From NCBI GenBank assembly GCA_964559135.1, contig CAZLGG010000096.1, positions 1 through 15,363 on the forward strand: a stretch of DNA of 15,363 bases. The letters are read 5' to 3'. Every line of letters begins with the position of its first letter. The first letter of the stretch is position 1. The notes below the pieces were generated by a model that searched no databases, was not told where the DNA came from, and saw only the letters and a program-made list of their open reading frames with translations. Position numbers and translations under genes: made by a program. The stretch is from DRQF01 sp964559135 (GTDB lineage: Bacteria > Planctomycetota > GCA-002687715 > DRQF01). This document shows, in pieces, positions 8,559 through 15,363 of the stretch.

Positions 8559-10670
8559 ATGAACGTCCGATATCTCACCTCGGCTCTATGCTTGGCGTTC
8601 TCGGTCGTGCTCTGCCCGGGCCAGAGTTTTCAACCCGGCGACGTTTCCAAGCTCGTCTGCCGGGTCATCCCCCCTCGTGGGCGGCACGCCGATCAGCAAC
8701 CCCTCGTCGTCGCAGTCACGAACCGGGGCAAGTTGACGGCCGAGCCCGTCAGCTTCGACGTCTTCATGGACTTCCCGGAGGACGGGAGCGGCCGCCTCCA
8801 CCACCGCATCGATCACCGCGCGGGACGCCAGGTCTGGGGGCGCGCGGGCCGGGCCATCCCTCCCGGCGGAAAGCTTCGCTACTGGCTTCCCGCGGTTTGG
8901 GGAGGGAAGTCCTTGCTTGCCAAGACCTCGGTGACGGTGACGCGAGCGTCTTTCTTTCGAGGGAAGGGTAGAACGAAACCGCCCGTTCGCATCCTCTCGC
9001 TCGAAGACTTCAAGACGGTCGACGACTTCACTCACCAGCCCGTGAAGCGCACCCAGGCGATCGTTCAGAATCTCACGGACTTTCCTGTCGATGTGGTCTT
9101 GCGGGCCACCCCCAAACCCAAGGGGCCACCGCGTCTCTTCGCGGCTCATCTGGCCCCCCGCGCGAAGCGTGTCCTCGGCAACGACGCCAACCGGGATCTG
9201 ATGAACGAGCCCGTCGACCGCACGCCCACTTTCGGGATCATGGAAGGTCGCTTTTCGTCTCTCGAGGTGGTCGACTGGAGCGTTATCGTCGACGATGGGG
9301 CGGCGTTGGCGGAGGAGCTCTTGGAGCCGGCGTGGCGCAACCTCTACCGCTGGCCCGCCACGGCGGAGACGGAGGTGGTGGGGAGGGCCTCCTTCGCGCT
9401 CTGGAAGCTGCCCGTCGACGAACCCCTCGAGGGTCGCGTTCGTTTTCGATTGAAACTCGGCGGGCCCGGATCGCGTCTCGACGAGGAGCCTCCTCTCGAC
9501 CCCGCGCTCCAGGCGCAGCTGTTGATTGACGTCGGAAGGAGCCTGCACCCCATGACGCATCGTTCCTTCGAGGAACTGAAACGTCGCTGCTCATTCATCA
9601 TGGTGAATGCGTTCCTGGATGGGAGCGTACAGGTGTGGGCTCGCCCGAGAACCCGTCGCACGTACGTCCTCAAGGAGCCCATTCTTCTGCTGCGAGACGG
9701 TCGCATCCAGCGAACGGAAGAGGTGAACCCGTGGTTGCGGCGCGTGACGACGATCAAAAACATCGAGCTCGCGGACGGCCGGTATGCTCCGACCTCCATG
9801 GAAACCGTGACCATCGCGCAACTCATTGCTCGACCGCCCCTGGTCTTGGAGAAGAGGAGCTGGACCTATCGAACACGGGACGGGATCGTTCAGCCGGAAA
9901 CGGCGAAGCGAGAATCCTTCGATGGACTCAACGGCACGCAGAAGTATCGCACGGAGCTCTCGTTCGAAAAGATTGCGCTCGAGGGTCCGCGAGACGCCGG
10001 CGTCCCCGAAGGGGAGGGGCTGGCCTTTCTGCGGAGCGCTTGGGAGAGACCCTACCGATACCCTCCTGGAGCCGTGACCCTCGAGGGGAGCTTGCGCATC
10101 GACTGCGAGAACACCCGGGAGGACTGGGCCTTGTCGCCGCGGATCGAGGGGCGTTTGAAACTCGAAGGATGGACCGGTCGCCCCAACGCTTCCCATGTCC
10201 CCTTTGCAATGTCTCGACTGCGTCCCAAGGGCCGGTTCTCGGCGTCGGCGAAACGACAGATCGACGATCTGTTTCGCGCGAGAATGTCCATCTGGACCCG
10301 CCAGGATTTCTCCGGTCGTCCTCTTTTCGACGTGTTCTTTCGGGGGTGCAAGATTCACGCTCCTGACGCGGAGGGGTGGCTGAAAGTCGAGGGGCACGAA
10401 CGCGTGGCGGCTGTCAGGATCGAGAAGGGGCTGCCCGTCGCCGTGCGGGACCGGACGGGCGCGGTGCACCGCCGCCGTTTCACCCAGGTGAAGGGATTCC
10501 TCGTCCCAGTGGAGACGAGGTGGGCGTTCGACGATCGCGAGGCTTCGGTCATGGTGACGTACCGCGGGATGGGACCGGGTCTCCTCGTGCCCCGTCGCAT
10601 CGTCCTGCGCGACTGGTTCCTGCCCGGCTGGGGCCCGGAAGTCTATGACTTCAAGCTCCGGAAGCGGTGA
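8559..10670 (+). CDS. Exported protein of unknown function, downstream partner of the alpha-2-macroglobulin gene
   Basis: This 703-residue protein has a likely Sec signal peptide (MNVRYL, then a hydrophobic core, cut near CPGQS|F). No proper lipobox is present, since Leu precedes the Cys. The ATG at 8559 is preferred because GAGGAG lies 10 nt upstream and the signal peptide starts there; GTG at 8538 and ATG at 8541 are in frame but lie in the hairpin. No family is recognised. Residues ~20-130 look like a beta-sandwich (VVAVTNRGKLTAEPVSFDVF). Two later regions (~340-480 and ~570-700) share a beta-rich plan: an RDG or RTG turn, then a GRYAPTSMET or GFLVPVETRW type strand. That loosely recalls LolA-like or outer-membrane lipoprotein folds. 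The protein is rich in Arg, Trp and Pro with no transmembrane segment after the signal. It lies 134 bp after the alpha-2-macroglobulin gene on the same strand, so co-expression is likely. Confidence 0.85.
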   Translation: MNVRYLTSALCLAFSVVLCPGQSFQPGDVSKLVCRVIPPRGRHADQQPLVVAVTNRGKLTAEPVSFDVFMDFPEDGSGRLHHRIDHRAGRQVWGRAGRAIPPGGKLRYWLPAVWGGKSLLAKTSVTVTRASFFRGKGRTKPPVRILSLEDFKTVDDFTHQPVKRTQAIVQNLTDFPVDVVLRATPKPKGPPRLFAAHLAPRAKRVLGNDANRDLMNEPVDRTPTFGIMEGRFSSLEVVDWSVIVDDGAALAEELLEPAWRNLYRWPATAETEVVGRASFALWKLPVDEPLEGRVRFRLKLGGPGSRLDEEPPLDPALQAQLLIDVGRSLHPMTHRSFEELKRRCSFIMVNAFLDGSVQVWARPRTRRTYVLKEPILLLRDGRIQRTEEVNPWLRRVTTIKNIELADGRYAPTSMETVTIAQLIARPPLVLEKRSWTYRTRDGIVQPETAKRESFDGLNGTQKYRTELSFEKIALEGPRDAGVPEGEGLAFLRSAWERPYRYPPGAVTLEGSLRIDCENTREDWALSPRIEGRLKLEGWTGRPNASHVPFAMSRLRPKGRFSASAKRQIDDLFRARMSIWTRQDFSGRPLFDVFFRGCKIHAPDAEGWLKVEGHERVAAVRIEKGLPVAVRDRTGAVHRRRFTQVKGFLVPVETRWAFDDREASVMVTYRGMGPGLLVPRRIVLRDWFLPGWGPEVYDFKLRKR

Positions 10671-10724
10671 CGATTCTGAGGGGGCAGGAAACGGTCAGCG
10701 GCCTGGCGGCCGTGAGGCGAGGGG

Positions 10725-11324
10725 TCAGTAGCGGCGGATGACGCCGATGACGACGCCTTGAACCTCGACTTCGTCGGCGGGGACGATGATGGGTTTCATG
10801 GAGGCGTTGGCGGGCTCGAGGCGGACCTTGTCGCCCTCGGGCCAGAAGTTCTTCAGTGTGGCTTCTTCCCCCCGGACAAGCGCCACCACGGTTTCCCCCG
10901 GGCGGGCCGTCGGGCGAGACTCCACGATGACCAGATCTCCGTCCTGAATGTGGTCCTCGATCATGGAGCGTCCCTTCACTTCCAAAAGGAAGCAGGGGCG
11001 GTCGGGAGGAAAGAGACTCGTGAAGTCGAAACGGGTTTCCTCGGCGACGGCTTCGATGGGAAGGCCGGCGGCAATCCGGCCAAGAAGGGGAACCTCCGGC
11101 CAGGCGGCTCCGGGCTCGTCGTCGATCAACTCGATGGAGCGAGCCCGATGCCGCTCGGTGCGAAGCTTCCCCTTCTCTTCCAGGGCGCGGACGTGCTGGT
11201 GAATCGTGACCGTCGCCACCCCGAAGGCTTCCCCCAGTTCTTCCAGCGTGGGGGCGTAACCATACTCGGCGATGTAGGAGCGAATGTGCTCGAGGATGGC
11301 CTTCTGTTTCGGGGTGAGGGTCAT
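10725..11324 (-). CDS. lexA: LexA repressor, SOS-response autoprotease
   Basis: This 199-residue LexA represses DNA-damage genes and cleaves itself when RecA filaments form. The N-terminal winged helix-turn-helix is clear (MTLTPKQKAILEHIRSYI, then TLEELGEAFG). The cleavage site is Ala86-Gly87 (GRIAAGLPI), and the catalytic pair is Ser120 (VKGRSMIED) and Lys158 (EATLKNF). Length matches E. coli LexA (202). The recognition region (VATVTIHQHVRALEEKGKL) differs from the E. coli one, so the operator need not be CTGT-N8-ACAG. The ATG at 11324 has GGAG 8 nt upstream. It lies 13 nt downstream of a 26-codon hydrophobic ORF on the same strand and probably shares its transcript. It converges with the 703-residue gene, with 54 bp between stop codons. 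Confidence 0.97.
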   Translation of the reverse strand: MTLTPKQKAILEHIRSYIAEYGYAPTLEELGEAFGVATVTIHQHVRALEEKGKLRTERHRARSIELIDDEPGAAWPEVPLLGRIAAGLPIEAVAEETRFDFTSLFPPDRPCFLLEVKGRSMIEDHIQDGDLVIVESRPTARPGETVVALVRGEEATLKNFWPEGDKVRLEPANASMKPIIVPADEVEVQGVVIGVIRRY

Positions 11325-11337
11325 GGACGTCTCCGGG

Positions 11338-11418
11338 TCAAAGGGCGAGAGCCAGCAGCATGAGAGCGGCGACGCCGCAGGTGAGGAGGATTTCGTTCAT
11401 CAGGTTCTTGAGGCTCAT
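11338..11418 (-). CDS. Small hydrophobic peptide (26 aa) just upstream of lexA
   Basis: The ORF starts MSLKNLMNEI and continues as an almost unbroken hydrophobic run (LLTCGVAALMLLALAL), enough for one membrane-spanning helix. It stops 13 nt before the lexA ATG. Start support is strong: AAGGAG (11426-11431, minus strand) sits 7 nt before the ATG. An in-frame ATG at 11472 would add 18 residues but has a poor ribosome binding site and would leave almost no 5' leader. No family is recognised. Position suggests co-transcription with lexA and control by LexA. Possible roles are an SOS-induced membrane peptide, in the manner of Caulobacter SidA or E. coli TisB, or a translated leader tuning lexA. 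Neither is shown by sequence similarity. Confidence 0.6.
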   Translation of the reverse strand: MSLKNLMNEILLTCGVAALMLLALAL

Positions 11419-11496
11419 CTTGCTTCTCCTTCCAGGTCTTGTCCAGCGAACTTCTGGAGATTTCAGGGTCATGGTTCTCTACTTCGACTGTGGAAC

Positions 11497-11540
11497 CTAA
11501 TAAAACACGAAAAATGATCGTAGTCAAGTCGATTTTCGTG
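11497..11540 (-). promoter_or_regulatory. Promoter of the small ORF-lexA unit with an overlapping dyad (candidate LexA operator)
   Basis: On the minus strand a -35 box TTGACT (11522-11527) is followed by AT-rich -10 candidates: TTTATT after 17 nt or TATTAG after 19 nt (around 11497-11504). An inverted repeat, CACGAAAA (11533-11540) and TTTTCGTG (11506-11513) with a 19-nt spacer, brackets the -35 box. Its symmetry weakly extends inward (ATCG and CGAT). A repressor bound there would block RNA polymerase, and autoregulation by LexA is the obvious candidate. The element also lies ~70-110 bp upstream of nadB on the other strand. Confidence 0.5.
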
Positions 11541-11606
11541 AAATATTCGGTTTCATGGCGTGGGGGTTCCCCTTGATGACCCCATCCAGGCTCCCGATGA
11601 TGGGGC

Positions 11607-13208
11607 ATGAGCCTTCATCTCCAGGCCCTCGTGGCGCCCGATGCGAATGACGTGGACATCTTGGACACCGACCTGTTGATCCTGGGGGGCGGCGTGGCCG
11701 GGCTGTCGGCGGCGATCGCAGCGGGCGATGGACTCGAAATCCTTTGTGCGACGAAGGATACGTCGCATTCCTCGAACACGGATCGGGCCCAGGGGGGTGT
11801 GGCGGCCGTGTTGAGTGACGAAGACAGCGTGGCGTCGCATCGGGACGACACCCTGTCCGTCGGAGCGGGGCTTTGCGACCCGGAGGCGGTCGAAGTCGTG
11901 GTTGGCGAGGGGCCCCGTCGCATTCGCGATCTGGTGGATTGGGGCGGGGATTTCGATCGGGAGGGCGAGAAGCTGCTCCTTGGCCTCGAGGGGGGGCACA
12001 GCCACCGGCGGGTCGCCCATGCCCACGGGGACCGCACGGGTATGGAGATCCAAAAGACCTTGCTCCACCGCTTCGAGAAGCTCGCGAAGGCGCGGCTGTG
12101 GGAGCATGCGTTCGCCGTGGATCTTCTCGTGGAGGACGGCCGCTGCGCGGGAGCTCTGCTCTGGAAAGACCACCGGTTCGTGGCCGTGCGGGCGGGCTCC
12201 ACGATTCTCGCCACGGGCGGGGGGGGGCAGCTCTACCGGGAAACCACCAACCCTCCCATCGCCACCGCCGACGGCTGCGCGATGGCGCTGCGGGCGGGCC
12301 TGCGCCTCCGGGACATGGAGTTCGTTCAGTTCCATCCCACAACGCTCTACGTCGCCGGGTCGGCGCGGCATCTCATCACGGAAGCGGTGCGGGGCGAGGG
12401 TGGTTACCTGCGGGACATGCACGGCGAGCGCTTCATGGTGAACTATCATCCCGATGCGGAGCTGGCGCCTCGGGACGTGGTGTCCCGCTCCATCGTGCGG
12501 CACATGGCGGCCACCGGCACGAGCCACGTCTTTCTCGACCTCACTCATCTCGATGCCGGCTACATTCGAAAGCGTTTTCCTCGCCTCGTGGAGACCTGCC
12601 GTCTCTACCACCTCGATGTGACCCAAGAGCAGATCCCCATTCATCCGAGCGCTCACTACATGATGGGGGGGATCGCCGCCGACCTGCACGGGCGCACGTC
12701 GTTGGTGGGGCTCTACGTTTGCGGCGAAGTGGCATCGAGCGGCCTGCACGGGGCCAACCGACTCGCCAGCAATTCGCTCCTCGAGGGGTTGGTCTTCGGG
12801 CAACGAGCGGGGGTCGCCGCGGCGGGAGAGACCCGAAGACCTTCCCGCCGCTGGGCCCTCCCGGGGCGTCCTGATTTCACTCTCGACGGAAGCGTCATCA
12901 ACGCACCGGACATGCTGAACAGCATCAAGAGCCTCATGTGGCGCGACGTCGGTATTCTTCGCAGCGGACCGGGGCTGGACGGGGCCGTGAAGACGCTCCG
13001 GAGTTGGGGTGACTACCTCATGCAGTGCGCCTTCACGACGCCGGAAGGATGGGAGTTGGTCAACGTCCTCATGGCCGCCGAGGCCGTCGCCTCGTCCGCG
13101 GCGCGCCGCAAGGAGAGCCGCGGGGCGCATTTTCGCAGTGACTTTCCCGAACCCGCGCAGGGAGAAGCCGTTCATGGATGGCATCCTCCCGTGGAGGAGA
13201 ATTCTTGA
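11607..13208 (+). CDS. nadB: L-aspartate oxidase, first step of NAD synthesis from aspartate
   Basis: This 533-residue FAD enzyme oxidises L-aspartate to iminoaspartate, which NadA converts to quinolinate. The FAD-binding GGGVAGLSAA is at ~27-36, after a short N-terminal extension. Active-site landmarks are present: Glu128 in LEGGHSHRR (E. coli Glu121), His243 in QFHPTTLY (His244), Glu259 in ITEAVRGEGG (Glu260), the Arg of APRDVVSRSI, the His of HYMMGGI and the Arg of GLHGANRLASNSLLEG. The TDRAQGGVAA segment near the N-terminus favours NadB over succinate dehydrogenase SdhA. Length fits E. coli NadB (540). The ATG at 11607 has only a weak GGGG just upstream, so an internal GTG near 11650 is possible. 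It overlaps hflX and is divergent from the lexA unit. nadA and nadC are not in the window. Confidence 0.95.
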   Translation: MSLHLQALVAPDANDVDILDTDLLILGGGVAGLSAAIAAGDGLEILCATKDTSHSSNTDRAQGGVAAVLSDEDSVASHRDDTLSVGAGLCDPEAVEVVVGEGPRRIRDLVDWGGDFDREGEKLLLGLEGGHSHRRVAHAHGDRTGMEIQKTLLHRFEKLAKARLWEHAFAVDLLVEDGRCAGALLWKDHRFVAVRAGSTILATGGGGQLYRETTNPPIATADGCAMALRAGLRLRDMEFVQFHPTTLYVAGSARHLITEAVRGEGGYLRDMHGERFMVNYHPDAELAPRDVVSRSIVRHMAATGTSHVFLDLTHLDAGYIRKRFPRLVETCRLYHLDVTQEQIPIHPSAHYMMGGIAADLHGRTSLVGLYVCGEVASSGLHGANRLASNSLLEGLVFGQRAGVAAAGETRRPSRRWALPGRPDFTLDGSVINAPDMLNSIKSLMWRDVGILRSGPGLDGAVKTLRSWGDYLMQCAFTTPEGWELVNVLMAAEAVASSAARRKESRGAHFRSDFPEPAQGEAVHGWHPPVEENS

Positions 13209-14494
13209 ACCGCACGACCCAGGAAACGCGCCAGGAAAAACGCCGGGAGAAGGGACTCCTCGTCGGGGCGGGTCTCGATGACTACGGCGAGAGCGGCAAT
13301 GTGCCGGCCTTGGACGAGTTGGCCGAACTCGCCGCGACCGCGGGCGTCACCGTGATTGGACGTTTCTGGCAGCGGCGCGCCAAACCCGACTCCGCGCTCT
13401 ACGTCGGCAAGGGCAAGGTGGAGGAGATCGCTTCGGCCGCCCGTGAAGACGGGGCGGACGTCGTTCTCTTCGACAATGAGCTCTCGCCCCGCCAGGTGAG
13501 GAACCTGGAAAAGGAGATCGGTTGCAAGGTCATCGATCGCTCCGAGATCATCCTCGACATCTTCGCCACCCACGCCCAGACCTTGGCGGCGCGCCTGCAG
13601 GTCGAGTTGGCTCAGCTTCGCTACACCCTTCCTCGCCTGAAGCGCATGTGGACCCACCTGGACCGGGTGACGGGGCAGGGCGGCGTGGGCAGTCGCGGCC
13701 CGGGCGAGAAACAGATCGAGACCGACCGCCGTCTCATCGATCGCCGGCTTCAGCAGTTGGAACGGGAGATCGAGGAGATCAAGCAGCGCCGCGAGCGTCA
13801 GGTGAAGACTCGCGACGAGGAACTCACGGTCGCCCTGGTCGGCTACACCAACGCCGGCAAGTCCACATTGATGAACCGTCTCACGGGAGCCGGTGTCCTG
13901 CAGGCGGACATGCTCTTCGCCACCCTCGACACGAAGACCTCCGACTTCGAACTCCCCAACGGGAAGCGCGTCCTCCTTTCGGACACGGTGGGGTTCATCG
14001 ACAAGCTGCCTCACCACTTGGTGGCGAGCTTTCATGCCACCCTCGAGGAAGTCCGGCAGGCACGGCTTCTTCTCCACGTCGTCGACGCCTCGCACCCGGC
14101 CGCCGAGCGTCAGATCGAGACCGTCGACCGCGTGCTGCGCGACGAACTCGAGGTCGGCGAGGCCGAAGAGGTGATCGTCCTCAACAAGATCGACCTCGCG
14201 GCTGAGCCCGCCGCCCTCGCGCTTCTGCGGGAACGGCATCCCGAGAGCATCCCGGTGTCCGCCGTGACGGGGGAGGGGATGGACGCGCTGATCGCACGGA
14301 TTCAACAGTTCGATGAGCGATCACGGGAAACCCTCACGCTGTTGCTCGACGCCGCGGATGGAAAGACCCTGGCCGAGCTCGCACGGCTGGGTGACGTTCT
14401 CGAGACCCACTACGAGGGCGAGAAGGTCCGGGTGGCCGTCAATTTGCCCAAGGAGGTCACGCCTCACTTCCGCCGGTTCGCCCTCACGTCCTGA
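13205..14494 (+). CDS. hflX: GTPase HflX, ribosome-associated rescue factor
   Basis: HflX is a GTPase that binds the 50S subunit and splits stalled or stress-inactivated 70S ribosomes. In this 429-residue form the family signature GGVGSRGPGEKQIETDRR starts at ~159 and is followed by a coiled-coil linker (QQLEREIEEIKQRRERQ). The G domain has G1 GYTNAGKST (213-221), the LFATLDTKT switch I segment, G3 DTVGFI (from 260), G4 NKID (327-330) and G5 VSAVTGEG. The N-terminal HflX domain is present (LYVGKGKVEEI). The TTG at 13205 is chosen because GGAGGAG (13193-13199) sits close upstream and it overlaps the nadB stop as TTGA, a coupling arrangement. An ATG at 13178, adding 9 residues and preceded by GGAGAAG, is the alternative. 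Confidence 0.95.
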   Translation: MNRTTQETRQEKRREKGLLVGAGLDDYGESGNVPALDELAELAATAGVTVIGRFWQRRAKPDSALYVGKGKVEEIASAAREDGADVVLFDNELSPRQVRNLEKEIGCKVIDRSEIILDIFATHAQTLAARLQVELAQLRYTLPRLKRMWTHLDRVTGQGGVGSRGPGEKQIETDRRLIDRRLQQLEREIEEIKQRRERQVKTRDEELTVALVGYTNAGKSTLMNRLTGAGVLQADMLFATLDTKTSDFELPNGKRVLLSDTVGFIDKLPHHLVASFHATLEEVRQARLLLHVVDASHPAAERQIETVDRVLRDELEVGEAEEVIVLNKIDLAAEPAALALLRERHPESIPVSAVTGEGMDALIARIQQFDERSRETLTLLLDAADGKTLAELARLGDVLETHYEGEKVRVAVNLPKEVTPHFRRFALTS

Positions 14495-14548
14495 CGCTCG
14501 CCCGCGGAGGGCGTTAGGATGGCCCCGTGACCAAGGGGAGAACGGGAC

Positions 14549-14923
14549 ATGGCCGGGAATTGGTTCGCATGGGGAGCGTTGTTGGCGGGACTCAGCGTGG
14601 GAGCGGGAGCCTTCGGCGCCCACGGGCTGGCGCAGAAACTGGACGCCGACGCCCTGGCGGTCTGGAAGACGGCCGCCGAGTACCAGATGTATCATGCTCT
14701 GGGGCTCCTCGCGGTGTCCTGGGCCGCCGACCAGTGGGACGGAGGGCTTCCTCGGGCCGCCGGTTGGTGTTTCCTCCTCGGCATCCTCTTCTTTTCCGGG
14801 AGCCTCTACGCTTTGGCGTTGACGGGCATCAAGGTCTTGGGAGCCATCACCCCCCTCGGAGGAGGCCTTTTCCTCGTGGGTTGGGTGCTCCTCGCCGTCG
14901 CCGCCTTCAAGGCCGGTTCCTGA
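14549..14923 (+). CDS. DUF423 family (YgdD-like) small membrane protein
   Basis: This 124-residue inner-membrane protein has about four hydrophobic segments, near residues 4-25, 42-62, 67-90 and 93-120. The family hallmarks are the early GAFGAHGL motif, YQMYHALGLL, and the FSGSLYAL and GAITPLGGG segments. The molecular function of DUF423 is not established. The ATG at 14549 has GGGGAG 8 nt upstream. It lies 54 bp after hflX on the same strand and may be the last gene of a nadB-hflX-DUF423 transcript, though a weak GC-rich hairpin lies in the gap. Family assignment is strong. Confidence 0.92.
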   Translation: MAGNWFAWGALLAGLSVGAGAFGAHGLAQKLDADALAVWKTAAEYQMYHALGLLAVSWAADQWDGGLPRAAGWCFLLGILFFSGSLYALALTGIKVLGAITPLGGGLFLVGWVLLAVAAFKAGS

Positions 14924-14946
14924 CCTGTCCTTGCCGCGTCCGGAGT

Positions 14947-14963
14947 CGCAACGTCTCGTTGCG
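14947..14963. other. Tri-loop hairpin downstream of the DUF423 gene
   Basis: Perfect 7-bp inverted repeat CGCAACG / CGTTGCG with a TCT loop, 24 nt after the stop codon. It may mark the 3' end of the nadB-hflX-DUF423 transcript, but no T-run follows, so the terminator role is uncertain. Confidence 0.4.
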
Positions 14964-15112
14964 TCGCATGTCATCACGGCATCGCCCTTTGGAGCGCAGA
15001 GCTTGGCTTGGCACGATGAAGCTTCCTTCCCCTGGATCCGGGTCGTCCCCTTCCCGCCCGTGCTTCGGCTGGGGAGGAAGCGTTCGTAGCCTCTTCGACG
15101 TTCAGGTTTTTC

Positions 15113-15202
15113 TCTCACGGAGGCACGGAGCCGCAGAGAAGGCGGGTGGGGATCGTAGGCTGCTCGAACCGTGCCGCTCCGTGCCTCTGAACCTCCGTGA
15201 GA
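15113..15202. repeat. Palindromic intergenic repeat with CACGGAG arms
   Basis: The left arm TCTCACGGAGG-CACGGAG (15113-15130) is the inverse of the right arm CTCCGTG (15177-15183) plus CCTCCGTGAGA (15192-15202). Both blocks (7 and 11 bp) pair perfectly. An 8-nt insertion (CCTCTGAA) separates them on the right, and 46 nt separate the arms. The right arm aligns with 2244-2269, so at least two related copies occur in the window. It resembles the dispersed CACGGAG-type intergenic repeats found in several bacterial phyla. No transposase is associated. Confidence 0.65.
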
Positions 15203-15363
15203 TGTCGTCTCCCATGGGGTGGGGGCGTCCCCGTCCCGTCGAACGTCGTTGTTCGGCGGACCGGGCATGGGCAGCTCGCACGGCCAAGAAAACGGTGGCG
15301 TCTTTCTCACCGACACGGTGCTTCAAGTTGTCGTATCGGCTCTGTGGCCGACGCGAGCGGCTG

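Larger units (their letters stand above)
14924..15363. other. Non-coding region with hairpins and repeats
   Basis: No convincing gene is seen in these 440 bp on either strand. A perfect 7-bp hairpin, CGCAACG (14947-14953) with CGTTGCG (14957-14963) around a TCT loop, lies 24 nt after the DUF423 stop but has no T-tract. Near 14985-15010 the phrase CTTTGGAGCGCAGAGCTTGG resembles dispersed intergenic repeats I recall from planctomycete and verrucomicrobial genomes. A palindromic repeat at 15113-15202 follows. An ORF beginning ATG at 15267 runs open to the window edge for ~32 codons without a good ribosome binding site. Confidence 0.55.

Noticed and set aside
10699..10712. CGGCC-TGGC-GGCCG hairpin between the convergent 703-aa gene and lexA
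   Set aside because: The stem is only 5-6 bp and no T-tract exists on either strand, so a terminator call is not supported.
14498..14516. CGCCC/GGGCG hairpin between hflX and the DUF423 gene
   Set aside because: Short stem with no T-run; expected by chance in such GC-rich sequence.
15267..15363. Short ORF starting at 15267 and open to the window end
   Set aside because: Only ~32 codons are visible, with no good ribosome binding site and no recognisable motif; it cannot be judged from this window.

Overview
This 15.4 kb window is GC-rich, densely coding bacterial chromosome. It opens inside the 3' end of a 23S rRNA gene, followed by a 5S rRNA gene and a strong intrinsic terminator. The best guess for the source is a member of the Planctomycetota. 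The 5S rRNA is very short (about 110 nt, with helix IV cut down to roughly 3 bp), and unusually short 5S rRNAs are a known planctomycete trait. A very large secreted thioester alpha-2-macroglobulin with a helical TPR-like N-terminus is also common in that phylum. This assignment is inference; nothing here proves it.

Layout. (1) 1-561: 23S 3' end, spacer, 5S rRNA, terminator. (2) 626-2134 (+): an ALDH7 (antiquitin-like) aldehyde dehydrogenase with all catalytic and aminoadipate-semialdehyde-specific residues in place. (3) 2135-2445: non-coding gap with a G10 tract, a GC-rich hairpin and a degenerate copy of a dispersed repeat. (4) 2446-8424 (+): a 1,992-residue exported alpha-2-macroglobulin, followed by 8559-10670 (+), a 703-residue exported protein of unknown function. 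The ribosome binding site of the second gene lies inside a long hairpin. (5) 11418-10725 (-): an unannotated 26-codon hydrophobic ORF followed 13 nt later by lexA, behind one promoter-like region that overlaps a dyad. (6) 11607-14923 (+): nadB (L-aspartate oxidase), hflX (ribosome-splitting GTPase, translationally coupled to nadB) and a small DUF423 membrane protein. (7) 14924-15363: non-coding, with a tri-loop hairpin and a palindromic repeat related to the one in region 3.

Most genes are housekeeping: translation, lysine or pipecolate catabolism, NAD synthesis, ribosome rescue and SOS control. Two spots look under-described. One is the tiny membrane-peptide ORF just upstream of lexA, which would be expressed with lexA and so may be SOS-controlled. 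The other is the alpha-2-macroglobulin plus exported-partner pair, whose second gene appears to be gated by an RNA hairpin that covers its Shine-Dalgarno. I saw no mobile element, CRISPR array, tRNA, phage gene or defence cluster.
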